In this document: positions 1 through 6,951 of the stretch, in pieces
How positions within the stretch are numbered: position 1 is the stretch's first letter
Layout: every line of letters begins with the position of its first letter
Assembly (NCBI GenBank): GCA_009920225.1
Contig: RGAJ01000033.1
Span: 1 to 11,101 of the forward strand
Direction: 5' to 3'
DNA: 11,101 bases
DNA from: Paracoccaceae bacterium
Lineage (GTDB): Bacteria; Pseudomonadota; Alphaproteobacteria; Rhodobacterales; Rhodobacteraceae
Made by a program: the position numbers and the translations under genes
Notes under the pieces: generated by a model
Databases searched by the model: none
Seen by the model: only the letters and a program-made list of their open reading frames with translations
Told to the model about the DNA's origin: nothing

Positions 1-354
1 GCCTTGGCCGCCTTCACGCTGATCTTTGGGGCAATTTGGATTATTCCTGCCATGCTCTGGATCGAAGGCGTTCCAACGCCCACAGATGGCAACAGCACCC
101 TTGCAATCATATTTCTGGGCTTTGTGCCGACCGCGTTGGCCGCCTATTTGCGTGTATCGGTTGTGCGCACAGCGGGATCGATTTTCATGACAAATGTGAA
201 CTACCAAGTCCCGTTATGGTCGGTTCTGTTCGGCACTTTCATCTTGAACGAAACTCTGGAACTGCGGTTTTTCTTGGCATTGGCCTGTATTCTGATTGGA
301 TTGGTCTTCAGCCAACGAAAACGCCCTGTGCGTGTCTTGGTCAACAGGGCGTAA
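1..354 (+). CDS. EamA/DMT-family membrane transporter, C-terminal part (5' end outside window)
   Basis: The reading frame is open from the first base and ends at TAA (352-354), so only about the last 117 residues are present. They form hydrophobic segments typical of the second half of a drug/metabolite transporter: one near residues 3-20, one near 33-50 and two between about 63 and 105. The stretch with YQVPLWSVLFGTFILNE resembles the conserved EamA segment in which a Pro and a Glu flank a transmembrane helix. The protein ends in a short basic cytoplasmic tail (QRKRPVRVLVNRA). It would sit in the inner membrane and move a small metabolite; the substrate cannot be told from sequence. The gene converges on glmM with only 7 bases between the stop codons, and its last codons also form the glmM terminator hairpin. 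The TTG at position 4 is not a credible start, because the frame continues upstream. Confidence 0.85.
   Translation, partial: ALAAFTLIFGAIWIIPAMLWIEGVPTPTDGNSTLAIIFLGFVPTALAAYLRVSVVRTAGSIFMTNVNYQVPLWSVLFGTFILNETLELRFFLALACILIGLVFSQRKRPVRVLVNRA
321..352 (-). terminator. Rho-independent terminator of the folB-folP-glmM operon
   Basis: Read on the minus strand, a perfect 9-bp stem (ACGCCCTGT at 352-344 with ACAGGGCGT at 329-321) encloses a 14-nt loop and is followed by TTTCGTT (320 downward). It starts 10 bases past the glmM stop codon. On the plus strand no T-run follows, so the orientation fits glmM. The whole hairpin lies inside the coding sequence of the convergent transporter gene. Confidence 0.7.
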
Positions 355-361
355 TCACTAC

Positions 362-1708
362 CTAGGCGGTTGCCTTTTCAATCACACCAACCACATCATC
401 CACAACGGTGTTCAACAATCCGTCATCCTCGCACTCTGCCATTACACGGATCAAGGGCTCGGTCCCTGATTTCCGGATCAACAAACGCCCATTTGCGGCC
501 AATCTGGTTTCGGCGTCGGCGATGATGGCTTTGACGATATCCATTTCCAATGGGGTTTGACCTGCTTGGAAGCGAACATTTTTCAACAATTGCGGGACAG
601 GCTCGAACGTGTCGGACAATTCGGACGCCTTGCGTCCCGTGCGCACCATTTCGGCCAAAAACTGCAACCCTGCCATGAGCCCGTCGCCCGTCGTCGAATA
701 GTCGGTCATCACGATGTGACCTGATTGTTCGCCACCGAGGTTAAAGCCACCCGACCGCATCCGTTCAACGACATAGCGATCCCCAACCGCAGTACGTTCC
801 AATCCAATGCCACGCCCTGACAAAAACCGCTCAAGGCCCAGATTTGACATCACAGTTGCCACCAAAGCATTGCCAGCCAATCGACCATCTGCGGCCCAGC
901 GTGACGCCATCAGCCCCATGATCTGATCGCCATCGGCCACCCTGCCCGTTTCATCAACAATCAAAACGCGGTCCGCATCTCCATCCAGACAAATGGCGAC
1001 ATCTGCCCCATGCGCGACCACGGTTTCGGCAGCTGTCTGTGGCTTGGTCGATCCGCACCCTTCGTTAATGTTTTTACCATTGGGTGACGTGCCAACGGGA
1101 ATAACCTCTGCGCCAAGCTCCCATAATACTTCGGGGGCGGCGCGATAGGCGGCCCCATTCGCACAATCGATCACAACCTTCAGACCGTTCAGGCTCATAC
1201 CATAGGGGAACGACGATTTCACACGCTCGATATACCGATAGCGCCCATCATCAATACGTTTTGCACGGCCGATGTTTTCGGGCTTGGCGGGCTCTAACCC
1301 TGCATCGATCAAGCGCTCGATTTCTTCCTCTGCCTCATCGGACAGTTTGAACCCATCTGGCCCAAAGAATTTAATACCATTGTCATGATGCGGATTGTGG
1401 CTTGCTGATATCATGATGCCGAAATCGGCGCGCATGGATGGGGTCAACAATCCCACAGCGGGGGTCGGGACAGGGCCCAACAACAACACATTCATGCCCG
1501 TCGAGGTCAATCCGGCCGTCAATGCGTTTTCAAACATATATCCTGATAGGCGCGTGTCCTTGCCAATGACAACACGGTGCGTCTGCGCGCCATCGCGGCG
1601 AAAATATCGCCCTGCGGCAGCACCAATTTTCAGCGCCATCTCAGCGGTCATCGGATAGGCATTGGCCAACCCACGCACACCGTCGGTTCCAAAATACTTA
1701 CGCCCCAT
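362..1708 (-). CDS. glmM: Phosphoglucosamine mutase GlmM
   Basis: GlmM interconverts glucosamine-6-phosphate and glucosamine-1-phosphate, supplying UDP-GlcNAc for peptidoglycan and LPS in the cytoplasm. The 448-residue product has the usual family length. It begins with the typical [12 protein letters not shown] and carries all four alpha-D-phosphohexomutase signatures: the catalytic SASHNP loop (residues 101-106, phosphorylated Ser most likely S103), the metal-binding DGDADR (242-247), the sugar-recognition GEQSGH (326-331) and the C-terminal phosphate-binding [12 protein letters not shown] (412-423). The ATG at 1708 was chosen because it matches the family N-terminus and has a strong Shine-Dalgarno, AGGAG at 1715-1719, six bases upstream. 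An in-frame upstream start at 1771 would add 21 unrelated residues inside folP. The start overlaps the end of folP by 11 bp, which suggests translational coupling. The terminator at 321-352 follows. Confidence 0.97.
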   Translation of the reverse strand: MGRKYFGTDGVRGLANAYPMTAEMALKIGAAAGRYFRRDGAQTHRVVIGKDTRLSGYMFENALTAGLTSTGMNVLLLGPVPTPAVGLLTPSMRADFGIMISASHNPHHDNGIKFFGPDGFKLSDEAEEEIERLIDAGLEPAKPENIGRAKRIDDGRYRYIERVKSSFPYGMSLNGLKVVIDCANGAAYRAAPEVLWELGAEVIPVGTSPNGKNINEGCGSTKPQTAAETVVAHGADVAICLDGDADRVLIVDETGRVADGDQIMGLMASRWAADGRLAGNALVATVMSNLGLERFLSGRGIGLERTAVGDRYVVERMRSGGFNLGGEQSGHIVMTDYSTTGDGLMAGLQFLAEMVRTGRKASELSDTFEPVPQLLKNVRFQAGQTPLEMDIVKAIIADAETRLAANGRLLIRKSGTEPLIRVMAECEDDGLLNTVVDDVVGVIEKATA

Positions 1709-2717
1709 GCCACTCTCCTGTCTGTACGGCCTGCCAAAGGGCAAATGCCTGTTTTGTTTCAGCCACGTCATGGACGCGGAAGATCTGCACCCCTTGCTCC
1801 ACCGCCGCTAGGGCAACTGCCACCGATCCGGGCACCCGGTCTTGTGCATTGGGGGCGTTACCGATCGTTTTTATCATCCCCTTGCGCGACACACCCAATA
1901 AAATCGGAACTCCAAGACTGTGGAACATCCCAATGTGATTGAGCAATAGCAGATTATGGTCAAGCGTTTTGCCAAAACCAATTCCCGGATCGGCGATGAT
2001 CTGCCCGCGCGGCACTCCTGCGCGGACCAGTCGATCAATTTGTGTTTCTAAAAAGTCATAAACATCCAACACAACGTGATCATAGCGCGGGTTATCCTGC
2101 ATCGTTTTCGGATCCCCCTGCGCATGCATGACACAGACAGGTGTGCGATGTTTCACGCACACGTCGATCAATTTGGGATCGAAGGTAAAGCCGGACACAT
2201 CGTTAATAATCTGCGCCCCTGCGGAAATTCCCGCCTCAGCCACGCGGGATTTGCGTGTATCAAGTGAAATGGGCACACCAAAATCGGCACCAAGGGCCGC
2301 GATAACGGGGGATGTGCGCGCGATTTCAACTTCATCGGGCACCACATCCGCACCTGGGCGCGTGGATTCCCCACCAATATCAAGGATCGCCGCCCCCTGA
2401 TCGCGCAGTGTCCGCGCCTGCGCCACTGCCACCTCGTGATCCGCGAACTTGCCACCGTCAGAAAAACTGTCGGGTGTGACGTTCAATATTCCCATGATCT
2501 GCGGCTGGGTAAAATCCAATCCCGCAATGGGGGCACGCGGCATCGTCCAAAGATCAATAATCTCTTGTGGGACATCGGACACATCGACCCAGTGATCGGT
2601 TCCGTCACGCCCAAGAACGCGCGCAGCCTCAAACCAAAGCCGCGTGCCTGCAAATTGCTTTGCGCGCTTGGACGTGGCGGATTTTGACGATAAAATTGGG
2701 CGATAATACTGTTTCAT
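1698..2717 (-). CDS. folP: Dihydropteroate synthase FolP
   Basis: FolP condenses 6-hydroxymethyl-7,8-dihydropterin diphosphate with p-aminobenzoate in folate biosynthesis and is the sulfonamide target. The two family signatures are clear in the 339-residue product: [16 protein letters not shown] (residues 74-89) and [13 protein letters not shown] (111-123). Further pterin and phosphate-site motifs are DTRKS (153-157), NDVSG (172-176), DPGIGFGKT (243-251), LLGVSRKG (273-280) and RVHDV (314-318). About 70 residues precede the TIM-barrel core; I recall similar N-terminal extensions in alphaproteobacterial FolP. The start at 2717 (MKQYYRPIL) fits family N-termini and has AAGGT upstream; an in-frame ATG at 2738 is the alternative. 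The gene follows the unknown gene at 2756-3154 by 38 bp and overlaps glmM by 11 bp. Confidence 0.96.
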   Translation of the reverse strand: MKQYYRPILSSKSATSKRAKQFAGTRLWFEAARVLGRDGTDHWVDVSDVPQEIIDLWTMPRAPIAGLDFTQPQIMGILNVTPDSFSDGGKFADHEVAVAQARTLRDQGAAILDIGGESTRPGADVVPDEVEIARTSPVIAALGADFGVPISLDTRKSRVAEAGISAGAQIINDVSGFTFDPKLIDVCVKHRTPVCVMHAQGDPKTMQDNPRYDHVVLDVYDFLETQIDRLVRAGVPRGQIIADPGIGFGKTLDHNLLLLNHIGMFHSLGVPILLGVSRKGMIKTIGNAPNAQDRVPGSVAVALAAVEQGVQIFRVHDVAETKQAFALWQAVQTGEWHGA

Positions 2718-2755
2718 ACCCGACCTTTTGAACAGCATCGCGCAAGAGCGCAAGG

Positions 2756-3154
2756 TTAAAGAGACACGGTTCCCACATCGAGCCGGCGGATCGGCACCAT
2801 TGTCTCGACCGTTGGGCCATCGCCCACAAATGTGATATCCTGCGCCTGCACCAATTCTGCCAACCAAAGCGCCGCAGCGGTTGGATAATCATCACACGGC
2901 TTGGGTGGTGTGACCGCATCCAAGATCATTTTTGTCGGGGCCCAAACAGCGATACGTCCGTTTTTCATTGACCAATCCAATTCGGTTTTGGTCGCAACGA
3001 CGACACAGCGTTCATCTTGTGATGCGACGGCCCATGCATTTTGATCAATCGACAATAGCGCAACGGTGCGCTGCGCTCTGTCCGTATGTGCCTCAATGCG
3101 TGGGGTATCGGGCAATCCGATACAAATGACGCATGGGGTCTTGTGATCAGGCAC
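2756..3154 (-). CDS. Unrecognised 132-residue protein between folB and folP
   Basis: I do not recognise this protein. From a GTG start at 3154 it would have 132 residues. The start is chosen because it overlaps the folB stop by only 8 bp and has GTGGAAA just upstream; the frame stays open to another GTG at 3217, but that start would run deep into folB. No signal peptide or membrane segment is visible. The N-terminal part has a beta-strand-like CVICIGLP (residues 8-15); the middle reads VVVATKTELDWSMKNGRIAVWAP (51-73, two likely strands joined by a turn); the C-terminal part has a helix-like YPTAAALWLAELVQA (90-104) followed by ITFVGDGPTVETMVP. It is not HPPK (FolK), whose signatures are absent, although FolK is the step missing between its neighbours. 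Its position in a tight folate cluster suggests a related role or simple co-expression. Codon use matches its neighbours, so it is probably a real gene. Confidence 0.75.
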   Translation of the reverse strand: MPDHKTPCVICIGLPDTPRIEAHTDRAQRTVALLSIDQNAWAVASQDERCVVVATKTELDWSMKNGRIAVWAPTKMILDAVTPPKPCDDYPTAAALWLAELVQAQDITFVGDGPTVETMVPIRRLDVGTVSL

Positions 3155-3560
3155 GCATGATTTCCACGCCCAAGGCACCAGGAACGCGGTCCAGCTTTTC
3201 AACACGAACAAAGACACGCGCCGCCAATGGTTGATCCAAAATCAACGCGGCCACACGTTCGGCAACAGTTTCCAACAGGTTCAAGCGTTCTTGTTTCAAC
3301 GCGGCATCAATCGATTCAATGATCGTGTCATAGGACAAGATCAGATCGACATCATCATCGACATCTTGGGCAATGGGTTGCACTTCGACCACGACGTTAA
3401 ATCGCACGCGTTGCAAGACATCGCGTTCATGTTGAAACGCACCGATTTCGACCGAAACAGTGTAATCGCGGACAGAAATCCGATCCAAGGGTGTCGTGCT
3501 CGCGTCAGACAAAGAGCGGTCCAAGGGGTGCCCAAAGGCAAGATGAAGTTCAGATGGCAC
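3147..3560 (-). CDS. folB: Dihydroneopterin aldolase FolB
   Basis: FolB cleaves 7,8-dihydroneopterin to 6-hydroxymethyl-7,8-dihydropterin and glycolaldehyde, two steps before FolP. The 137-residue product carries the family pattern. IGAFQHERDVLQRVRFNV (residues 39-56) holds the conserved Glu (E45) that corresponds to E22 of the Staphylococcus aureus enzyme; DLILSYDTI (72-80) and LNLLETVAERVA (93-104) follow; VRVEKLDRVPGALGVEI (118-134) holds the catalytic Lys (K122, matching K100). The E45-K122 spacing of 77 is close to the reference 78. A 27-residue N-terminal lead precedes the core. The start is GTG at 3560 with AAGGT eight bases upstream, and no ATG is available in frame nearby. The gene begins 20 bp after the cell wall hydrolase gene and overlaps the next gene by 8 bp. 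Confidence 0.92.
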   Translation of the reverse strand: MPSELHLAFGHPLDRSLSDASTTPLDRISVRDYTVSVEIGAFQHERDVLQRVRFNVVVEVQPIAQDVDDDVDLILSYDTIIESIDAALKQERLNLLETVAERVAALILDQPLAARVFVRVEKLDRVPGALGVEIMRA

Positions 3561-3580
3561 CAGATGAGACCTTAAAAAAT

Positions 3581-4207
3581 TTAGTTAGACGAGACCACTG
3601 TAGGCTGCTTGTAGAAAACATGGCTGCCTATTTTCGTCGTTTTAGGGAACTTCCGCGCCCAAGACGGGCTCACGCTGGTCGTGTGATAATGCGTCGCCCC
3701 TTTTGTCAGCTTGCGTGGAACGCCATCCAGCAACAAGCGCGCGATCTTGCCAACCTGTTCGTAGGCGTCTGCTTCGTGAATGACCTCGGCACGTCCGTCG
3801 CACGTATAGGTAAACTGGCACGCGAACTTGCGGCCTGTGCCTTGGTGGATCACGCCACAGACCGAATCCGGATAGGATGCGCTGTCAACGCGGTTCATGA
3901 TGACCTCGGCGACGGCTATTTGCCCTTTGATTGTCTCACCACGCGCTTCGAAATACAACGCCTCACTCAGGCATTTCCATTGCTTGCCGCCGGTGGGCTT
4001 TGGCAATTGCGCGATATAATCGGCAGAATACAGATGCGAGGGAACAGAAGACATGGAACCCAGCCCGCCACTCAATTGGGATTTTTCGACACCACCGATC
4101 TGCTGAGCATCAAATGCCATAAGATCGGACAAGGTATCATTGCGCAGATCCGCAGCGCCCAAAGACGGCAAACACGCCAAGGCGATCACAAAAAACAATC
4201 TAGTCAT
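3581..4207 (-). CDS. Secreted cell wall hydrolase, SleB/Hydrolase_2 family
   Basis: The 208-residue product begins with a signal peptide (MTRLFFVIALACLPSLGAA, likely cleaved before D20), then a linker to about residue 75, and then a SleB-type Hydrolase_2 domain (about 78-200). The hallmark CLSEALYFEARGE (79-91) contains the family's Glu-rich active-site segment (E82, E87); IAVAEVIMNRV (97-107), FACQFTY (128-134) and GATHYHTTSVSPSW (170-183) complete the pattern. Four cysteines in the mature part (C79, C117, C130, C136) could form disulfides, which fits a periplasmic location. Members act on peptidoglycan as lytic enzymes (SleB itself is a spore-cortex lytic transglycosylase); in a non-sporulating proteobacterium a role in wall turnover is inferred. 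The ATG at 4207 has AGGAAAGG upstream. It is the first gene of the tight minus-strand cluster leading to glmM. Confidence 0.9.
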   Translation of the reverse strand: MTRLFFVIALACLPSLGAADLRNDTLSDLMAFDAQQIGGVEKSQLSGGLGSMSSVPSHLYSADYIAQLPKPTGGKQWKCLSEALYFEARGETIKGQIAVAEVIMNRVDSASYPDSVCGVIHQGTGRKFACQFTYTCDGRAEVIHEADAYEQVGKIARLLLDGVPRKLTKGATHYHTTSVSPSWARKFPKTTKIGSHVFYKQPTVVSSN

Positions 4208-4224
4208 AACCTAAACCTTTCCTA

Positions 4225-4236
4225 ACGCTTTCGCGT
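4225..4236 (-). other. Small GAAA-tetraloop hairpin upstream of the hydrolase start
   Basis: On the minus strand ACGC-GAAA-GCGT forms a 4-bp stem capped by a GNRA-type loop. It lies directly before the Shine-Dalgarno (AGGAAAGG) of the hydrolase gene. It could be a minor structure in the leader. There is no T-run, so it is not a terminator. Confidence 0.3.
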
Positions 4237-4257
4237 AATCAGGTCTCGATCCCCTGA

Positions 4258-4274
4258 ACCACTGAAACAATGGT
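4258..4274 (-). terminator. Possible weak terminator or 3' hairpin after the PPDK-like gene
   Basis: On the minus strand ACCATTG-TTT-CAGTGGT pairs as a 7-bp RNA stem (one G-U pair) with a 3-nt loop, 34 bases past the PPDK-like stop codon. No U-tract follows, so it may only stabilise the 3' end, and read-through into the hydrolase cluster is possible. I found no convincing promoter in the 101-bp gap 4208-4308. Confidence 0.3.
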
Positions 4275-4308
4275 GCTCCTCAAGACTTATTTTCGATAGA
4301 GGGAGCGG

Positions 4309-6849
4309 TTAGCCAATTTTGTCTGATATTGCAAGTTGTGCGGCGGCAAGTCGCGCAACTGGTACCCGAAATGGCGAACATGACACATAATCTATACCAA
4401 TTTTGCGACAAAACGCGATGGATTCGGGACTGCCGCCATGTTCACCACAAATAGACATTACAATATCCGGACGCACCTTTCGGGCACGGTCCACCCCGAT
4501 TCGTAACAATTCTCCCACGCCTTCGGCGTCAAGGACGTGAAACGGATCTTCTGGAAAGACACCTTGATTGACATATTCTGACATGAAGCGCCCCGCATCA
4601 TCGCGCGACAGGCCATAAGTCATCTGGGTCAAATCGTTTGTCCCAAAACTTAGGAATTTGGAATGCAAGGCGATGTCATCGGCCCGCAATGCCGCACGCG
4701 GCGTTTCAACCATAACACCCAAACGGTAATTGAAACTGCGCCCTGTCTCTGTACGCACCGCAGCCGCAATCGCATCGATGCGGGTTTTCACCAATTCCAC
4801 TTCGCGCTTGGCGCTGACCAGCGGGATCATAATTTCGGGAACAACCGGCGCACCGTCTTTGCTTGATTCAAGCGTCGCTTCAAAAATTGCGCGCGCTTGC
4901 ATTTCATAGATTTCGGGGACCGTGATCCCCAACCGCACGCCGCGCATGCCCAACATCGGGTTATATTCGCTCAGCGCTTCGACCCGACGCACCACTTTTG
5001 ACAGTGGCAGATCAAGCGCTTCGGCCAGATCCAGCATACCCGCGCGATCCGAGGGCAAAAATTCATGCAACGGCGGATCAAACAGGCGAATACACACAGG
5101 CATCCCCTGCATGATGCGGAACAATTCGATAAAATCTGCACGCTGCATCGGCAGCAGGCGATCCAACACCGCGCGCCGATCCATGGCAGAATCCGAAAAG
5201 ATCATTTCACGCATCACTGTCAATCGATCCGCGTCAAAGAACATATGTTCCGTGCGGCACAACCCGATGCCCTGCGCATTAAAATTCCGCGCGGTTTGCG
5301 CGTCACTGGGCGTGTCGGCGTTTGCGCGGATTTTGATGTCGCTTAATTCTTCTGCCCAATTCAACAACGTGCGAAAAGTGTCATCCAAGGCCGCCTCGAT
5401 CATTGGCGGGGTGCCTGCCAAAACCTGACCGTTCGTGCCATCAATCGTAATGATATCGCCGTCTTTCAACATCCGCCCATCGGGCAAGGTCAGGCGCTTT
5501 TTATCCAATTGAAACCGGATGCTGGACGCCCCCACAACGCAGGGCAAACCGATACCGCGGCCAATCACGGCCGCATGGCTGGTCATCCCGCCACGTTCGG
5601 TCAACACGGCATTTGCGGCGTGCATGCCACGAATATCTTCGGGGCTGGTTTCACGGCGCACCAAAACACAGGCCTCACCGCGTGAGGCGCAGGCTTGCGC
5701 GGCCTCCGAGCTGAACACAATGCGCCCGGACGCAGCACCAGGGCTTGCGGCGACCCCTTTGGCCAAAATATCACGTGGGGCTTCTGGGTCGACCTGACGG
5801 TGCAACATTTCGCCCAAGGCACGCGGTTCGACCCGCATCACCGCTTCGGGTTTCGAAATGATCCCATCATTGGCCAAAGACACAGCGATCCGCACCGCAG
5901 CACGGGCCTTGCGGACGACGCGGATGCCGTCCAAAATGTGCAATTCGCCGTCTTGGATTGCGAATTCAATTTGCATTTCTTCGCGCAGCTTTTTGCGCAT
6001 CAGCTGCGCATGTTGCACCAATTCGGCGTAAATATCGGGTGCGTTTTCTTCCAAGGACGGGCCACGGGTGTCACGGGTCAAATACATCGCGCCGTCAGAA
6101 CGTGTCAGCGCTTCGCGGCCTTGGCTTTGTGGGCGATAGCGACCGATAATCTTGGGCTCGCCCGTATCTGAATCGACCAATTGCAAGACGCCCGATCCGC
6201 ATTCGCCGCGACCCAAACCAAAGGCCATTTTTTGCACGACCAATCCCAAGCCGGCATCTGCTGGTGCGCCTTTGGCTTGGCGCAATAATCGTGCTGTTGT
6301 GCCTTCCCATGCGCGCGCCATGGATCGCAGAACTTCGCCCAATTGCGTGGCTATGTCTTGTGGGAATTCTTCGTCGGTTTCATCCTCATACGCGCGCAGC
6401 GCATCACGAAGCGCGGTTTCATCTGATCCTGTGATATGATCAAACATATCCGGATCCAACCGCGCGACATTTACAGAGTAGGATTGAATAAACCGCAAAT
6501 ACAGCTCTGCCGCAGCAGTCGCGCCCAATTCCTTGGATAAATCAGCAAAACGATCTGCATTCATCCCGATATTCAAAATTGCGCTAGGGCCACCCCAATC
6601 TGGGCTTTCCGACGACGGGCGCACACACAAAAGATCATCTTTGGCAAAGCTTTCCAAGATAGACGGTAAATCCGGCAAATCCCCTGCAGCGATGCATTTG
6701 ATTGCATCAAACGACAAGGCAACCGTCGTTGGCACCGGCAAATCCAGTCGCACCAATCGTTGCAAACACTTGGCCCGCCCGCCATGTGTTGGGGTGGCAA
6801 TCGGTGCAGTTGGTGTAATAAGCGAATATTTTGATGTATCTTGCTGCAA
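4309..6849 (-). CDS. Pyruvate phosphate dikinase-like PEP-utilising protein with divergent ATP lobe
   Basis: PPDK interconverts ATP, phosphate and pyruvate with AMP, diphosphate and PEP through a phosphohistidine swivel. This 846-residue product is about 30 residues shorter than typical PPDK. The swivel domain is intact: LTERGGMTSHAAV (416-428) with phospho-acceptor H425. The C-terminal PEP/pyruvate barrel is also intact: ANADTP (509-514), GIGLCRTEHMFF (527-538), IRLFDPPLHEF (587-597), NPMLGMRG (630-637), ETP (715-717), SFGTNDLTQM (734-743) and ICGEHGG (800-806) with catalytic C801. The H425-C801 spacing of 376 equals H455-C831 of the Clostridium symbiosum enzyme. The N-terminal ATP-grasp lobe (1-about 340) is divergent: the usual SGARASMPGMMDT is replaced at 78-90, and the usual GEYLINAQGEDVVAG region reads GRYRPQSQGREAL (236-248). 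The start is TTG at 6849 with AAAGGA eight bases upstream; there is no in-frame ATG between the upstream stop and residue 96. Annotation pipelines would probably call it ppdK; true activity is uncertain. Confidence 0.9.
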   Translation of the reverse strand: MQQDTSKYSLITPTAPIATPTHGGRAKCLQRLVRLDLPVPTTVALSFDAIKCIAAGDLPDLPSILESFAKDDLLCVRPSSESPDWGGPSAILNIGMNADRFADLSKELGATAAAELYLRFIQSYSVNVARLDPDMFDHITGSDETALRDALRAYEDETDEEFPQDIATQLGEVLRSMARAWEGTTARLLRQAKGAPADAGLGLVVQKMAFGLGRGECGSGVLQLVDSDTGEPKIIGRYRPQSQGREALTRSDGAMYLTRDTRGPSLEENAPDIYAELVQHAQLMRKKLREEMQIEFAIQDGELHILDGIRVVRKARAAVRIAVSLANDGIISKPEAVMRVEPRALGEMLHRQVDPEAPRDILAKGVAASPGAASGRIVFSSEAAQACASRGEACVLVRRETSPEDIRGMHAANAVLTERGGMTSHAAVIGRGIGLPCVVGASSIRFQLDKKRLTLPDGRMLKDGDIITIDGTNGQVLAGTPPMIEAALDDTFRTLLNWAEELSDIKIRANADTPSDAQTARNFNAQGIGLCRTEHMFFDADRLTVMREMIFSDSAMDRRAVLDRLLPMQRADFIELFRIMQGMPVCIRLFDPPLHEFLPSDRAGMLDLAEALDLPLSKVVRRVEALSEYNPMLGMRGVRLGITVPEIYEMQARAIFEATLESSKDGAPVVPEIMIPLVSAKREVELVKTRIDAIAAAVRTETGRSFNYRLGVMVETPRAALRADDIALHSKFLSFGTNDLTQMTYGLSRDDAGRFMSEYVNQGVFPEDPFHVLDAEGVGELLRIGVDRARKVRPDIVMSICGEHGGSPESIAFCRKIGIDYVSCSPFRVPVARLAAAQLAISDKIG

Positions 6850-6873
6850 TGCGGCATTCCTTTGTGTAGTTGC

Positions 6874-6901
6874 AGCATAGCCAGAACAGACTGTTTATCA
6901 A
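6874..6901 (-). promoter_or_regulatory. Predicted sigma-70 type promoter of the PPDK-like gene
   Basis: On the minus strand a -35 box TTGATA (6901-6896, 5 of 6 to consensus) and a -10 box TATGCT (6879-6874, keeping the TA...T bases) are 16 bp apart. A start near 6867 would leave a leader of about 18 nt containing the AAAGGA ribosome site. The spacer contains an 11-bp dyad, AACAGTCTGTT (6895-6885). Confidence 0.5.
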
Positions 6902-6909
6902 GATAAATT

Positions 6910-6941
6910 AACAGGGCACGATGGTTTCACCGCGCCCTGTT
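6910..6941 (-). terminator. Terminator hairpin after glyS
   Basis: On the minus strand AACAGGGC (6941-6934) pairs with GCCCTGTT (6917-6910). After one mismatch two further G-C pairs extend the stem, closing a 10-nt loop (6930-6921). An A/T-rich tail, AATTTATCT, follows. The hairpin begins 10 bases past the glyS stop and ends just before the next promoter, so the glyQ-glyS operon is probably insulated from the PPDK-like gene. The T-tract is weak. Confidence 0.6.
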
Positions 6942-6951
6942 GTTTCAGGTA

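Noticed and set aside
1709..1771. Longer GlmM start at 1771
   Set aside because: The extra 21 residues are encoded within folP and do not resemble GlmM N-termini; the ATG at 1708 has a strong Shine-Dalgarno and gives the expected N-terminus.
3491..4225. Plus-strand 244-codon open frame opposite the hydrolase gene and folB
   Set aside because: It lies antisense to two genes with clear family motifs, its translation resembles no family and is rich in Arg and Gln in a way typical of shadow frames, and no matching ribosome site or promoter is seen.
4225..4236. GAAA-loop hairpin as a terminator of the PPDK-like gene
   Set aside because: The stem is only 4 bp with no T-run, and it lies immediately at the ribosome site of the next gene.
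5695..6171. Plus-strand 158-codon open frame inside the PPDK-like gene
   Set aside because: Antisense to conserved coding sequence, with no supporting start signals and an implausible composition.
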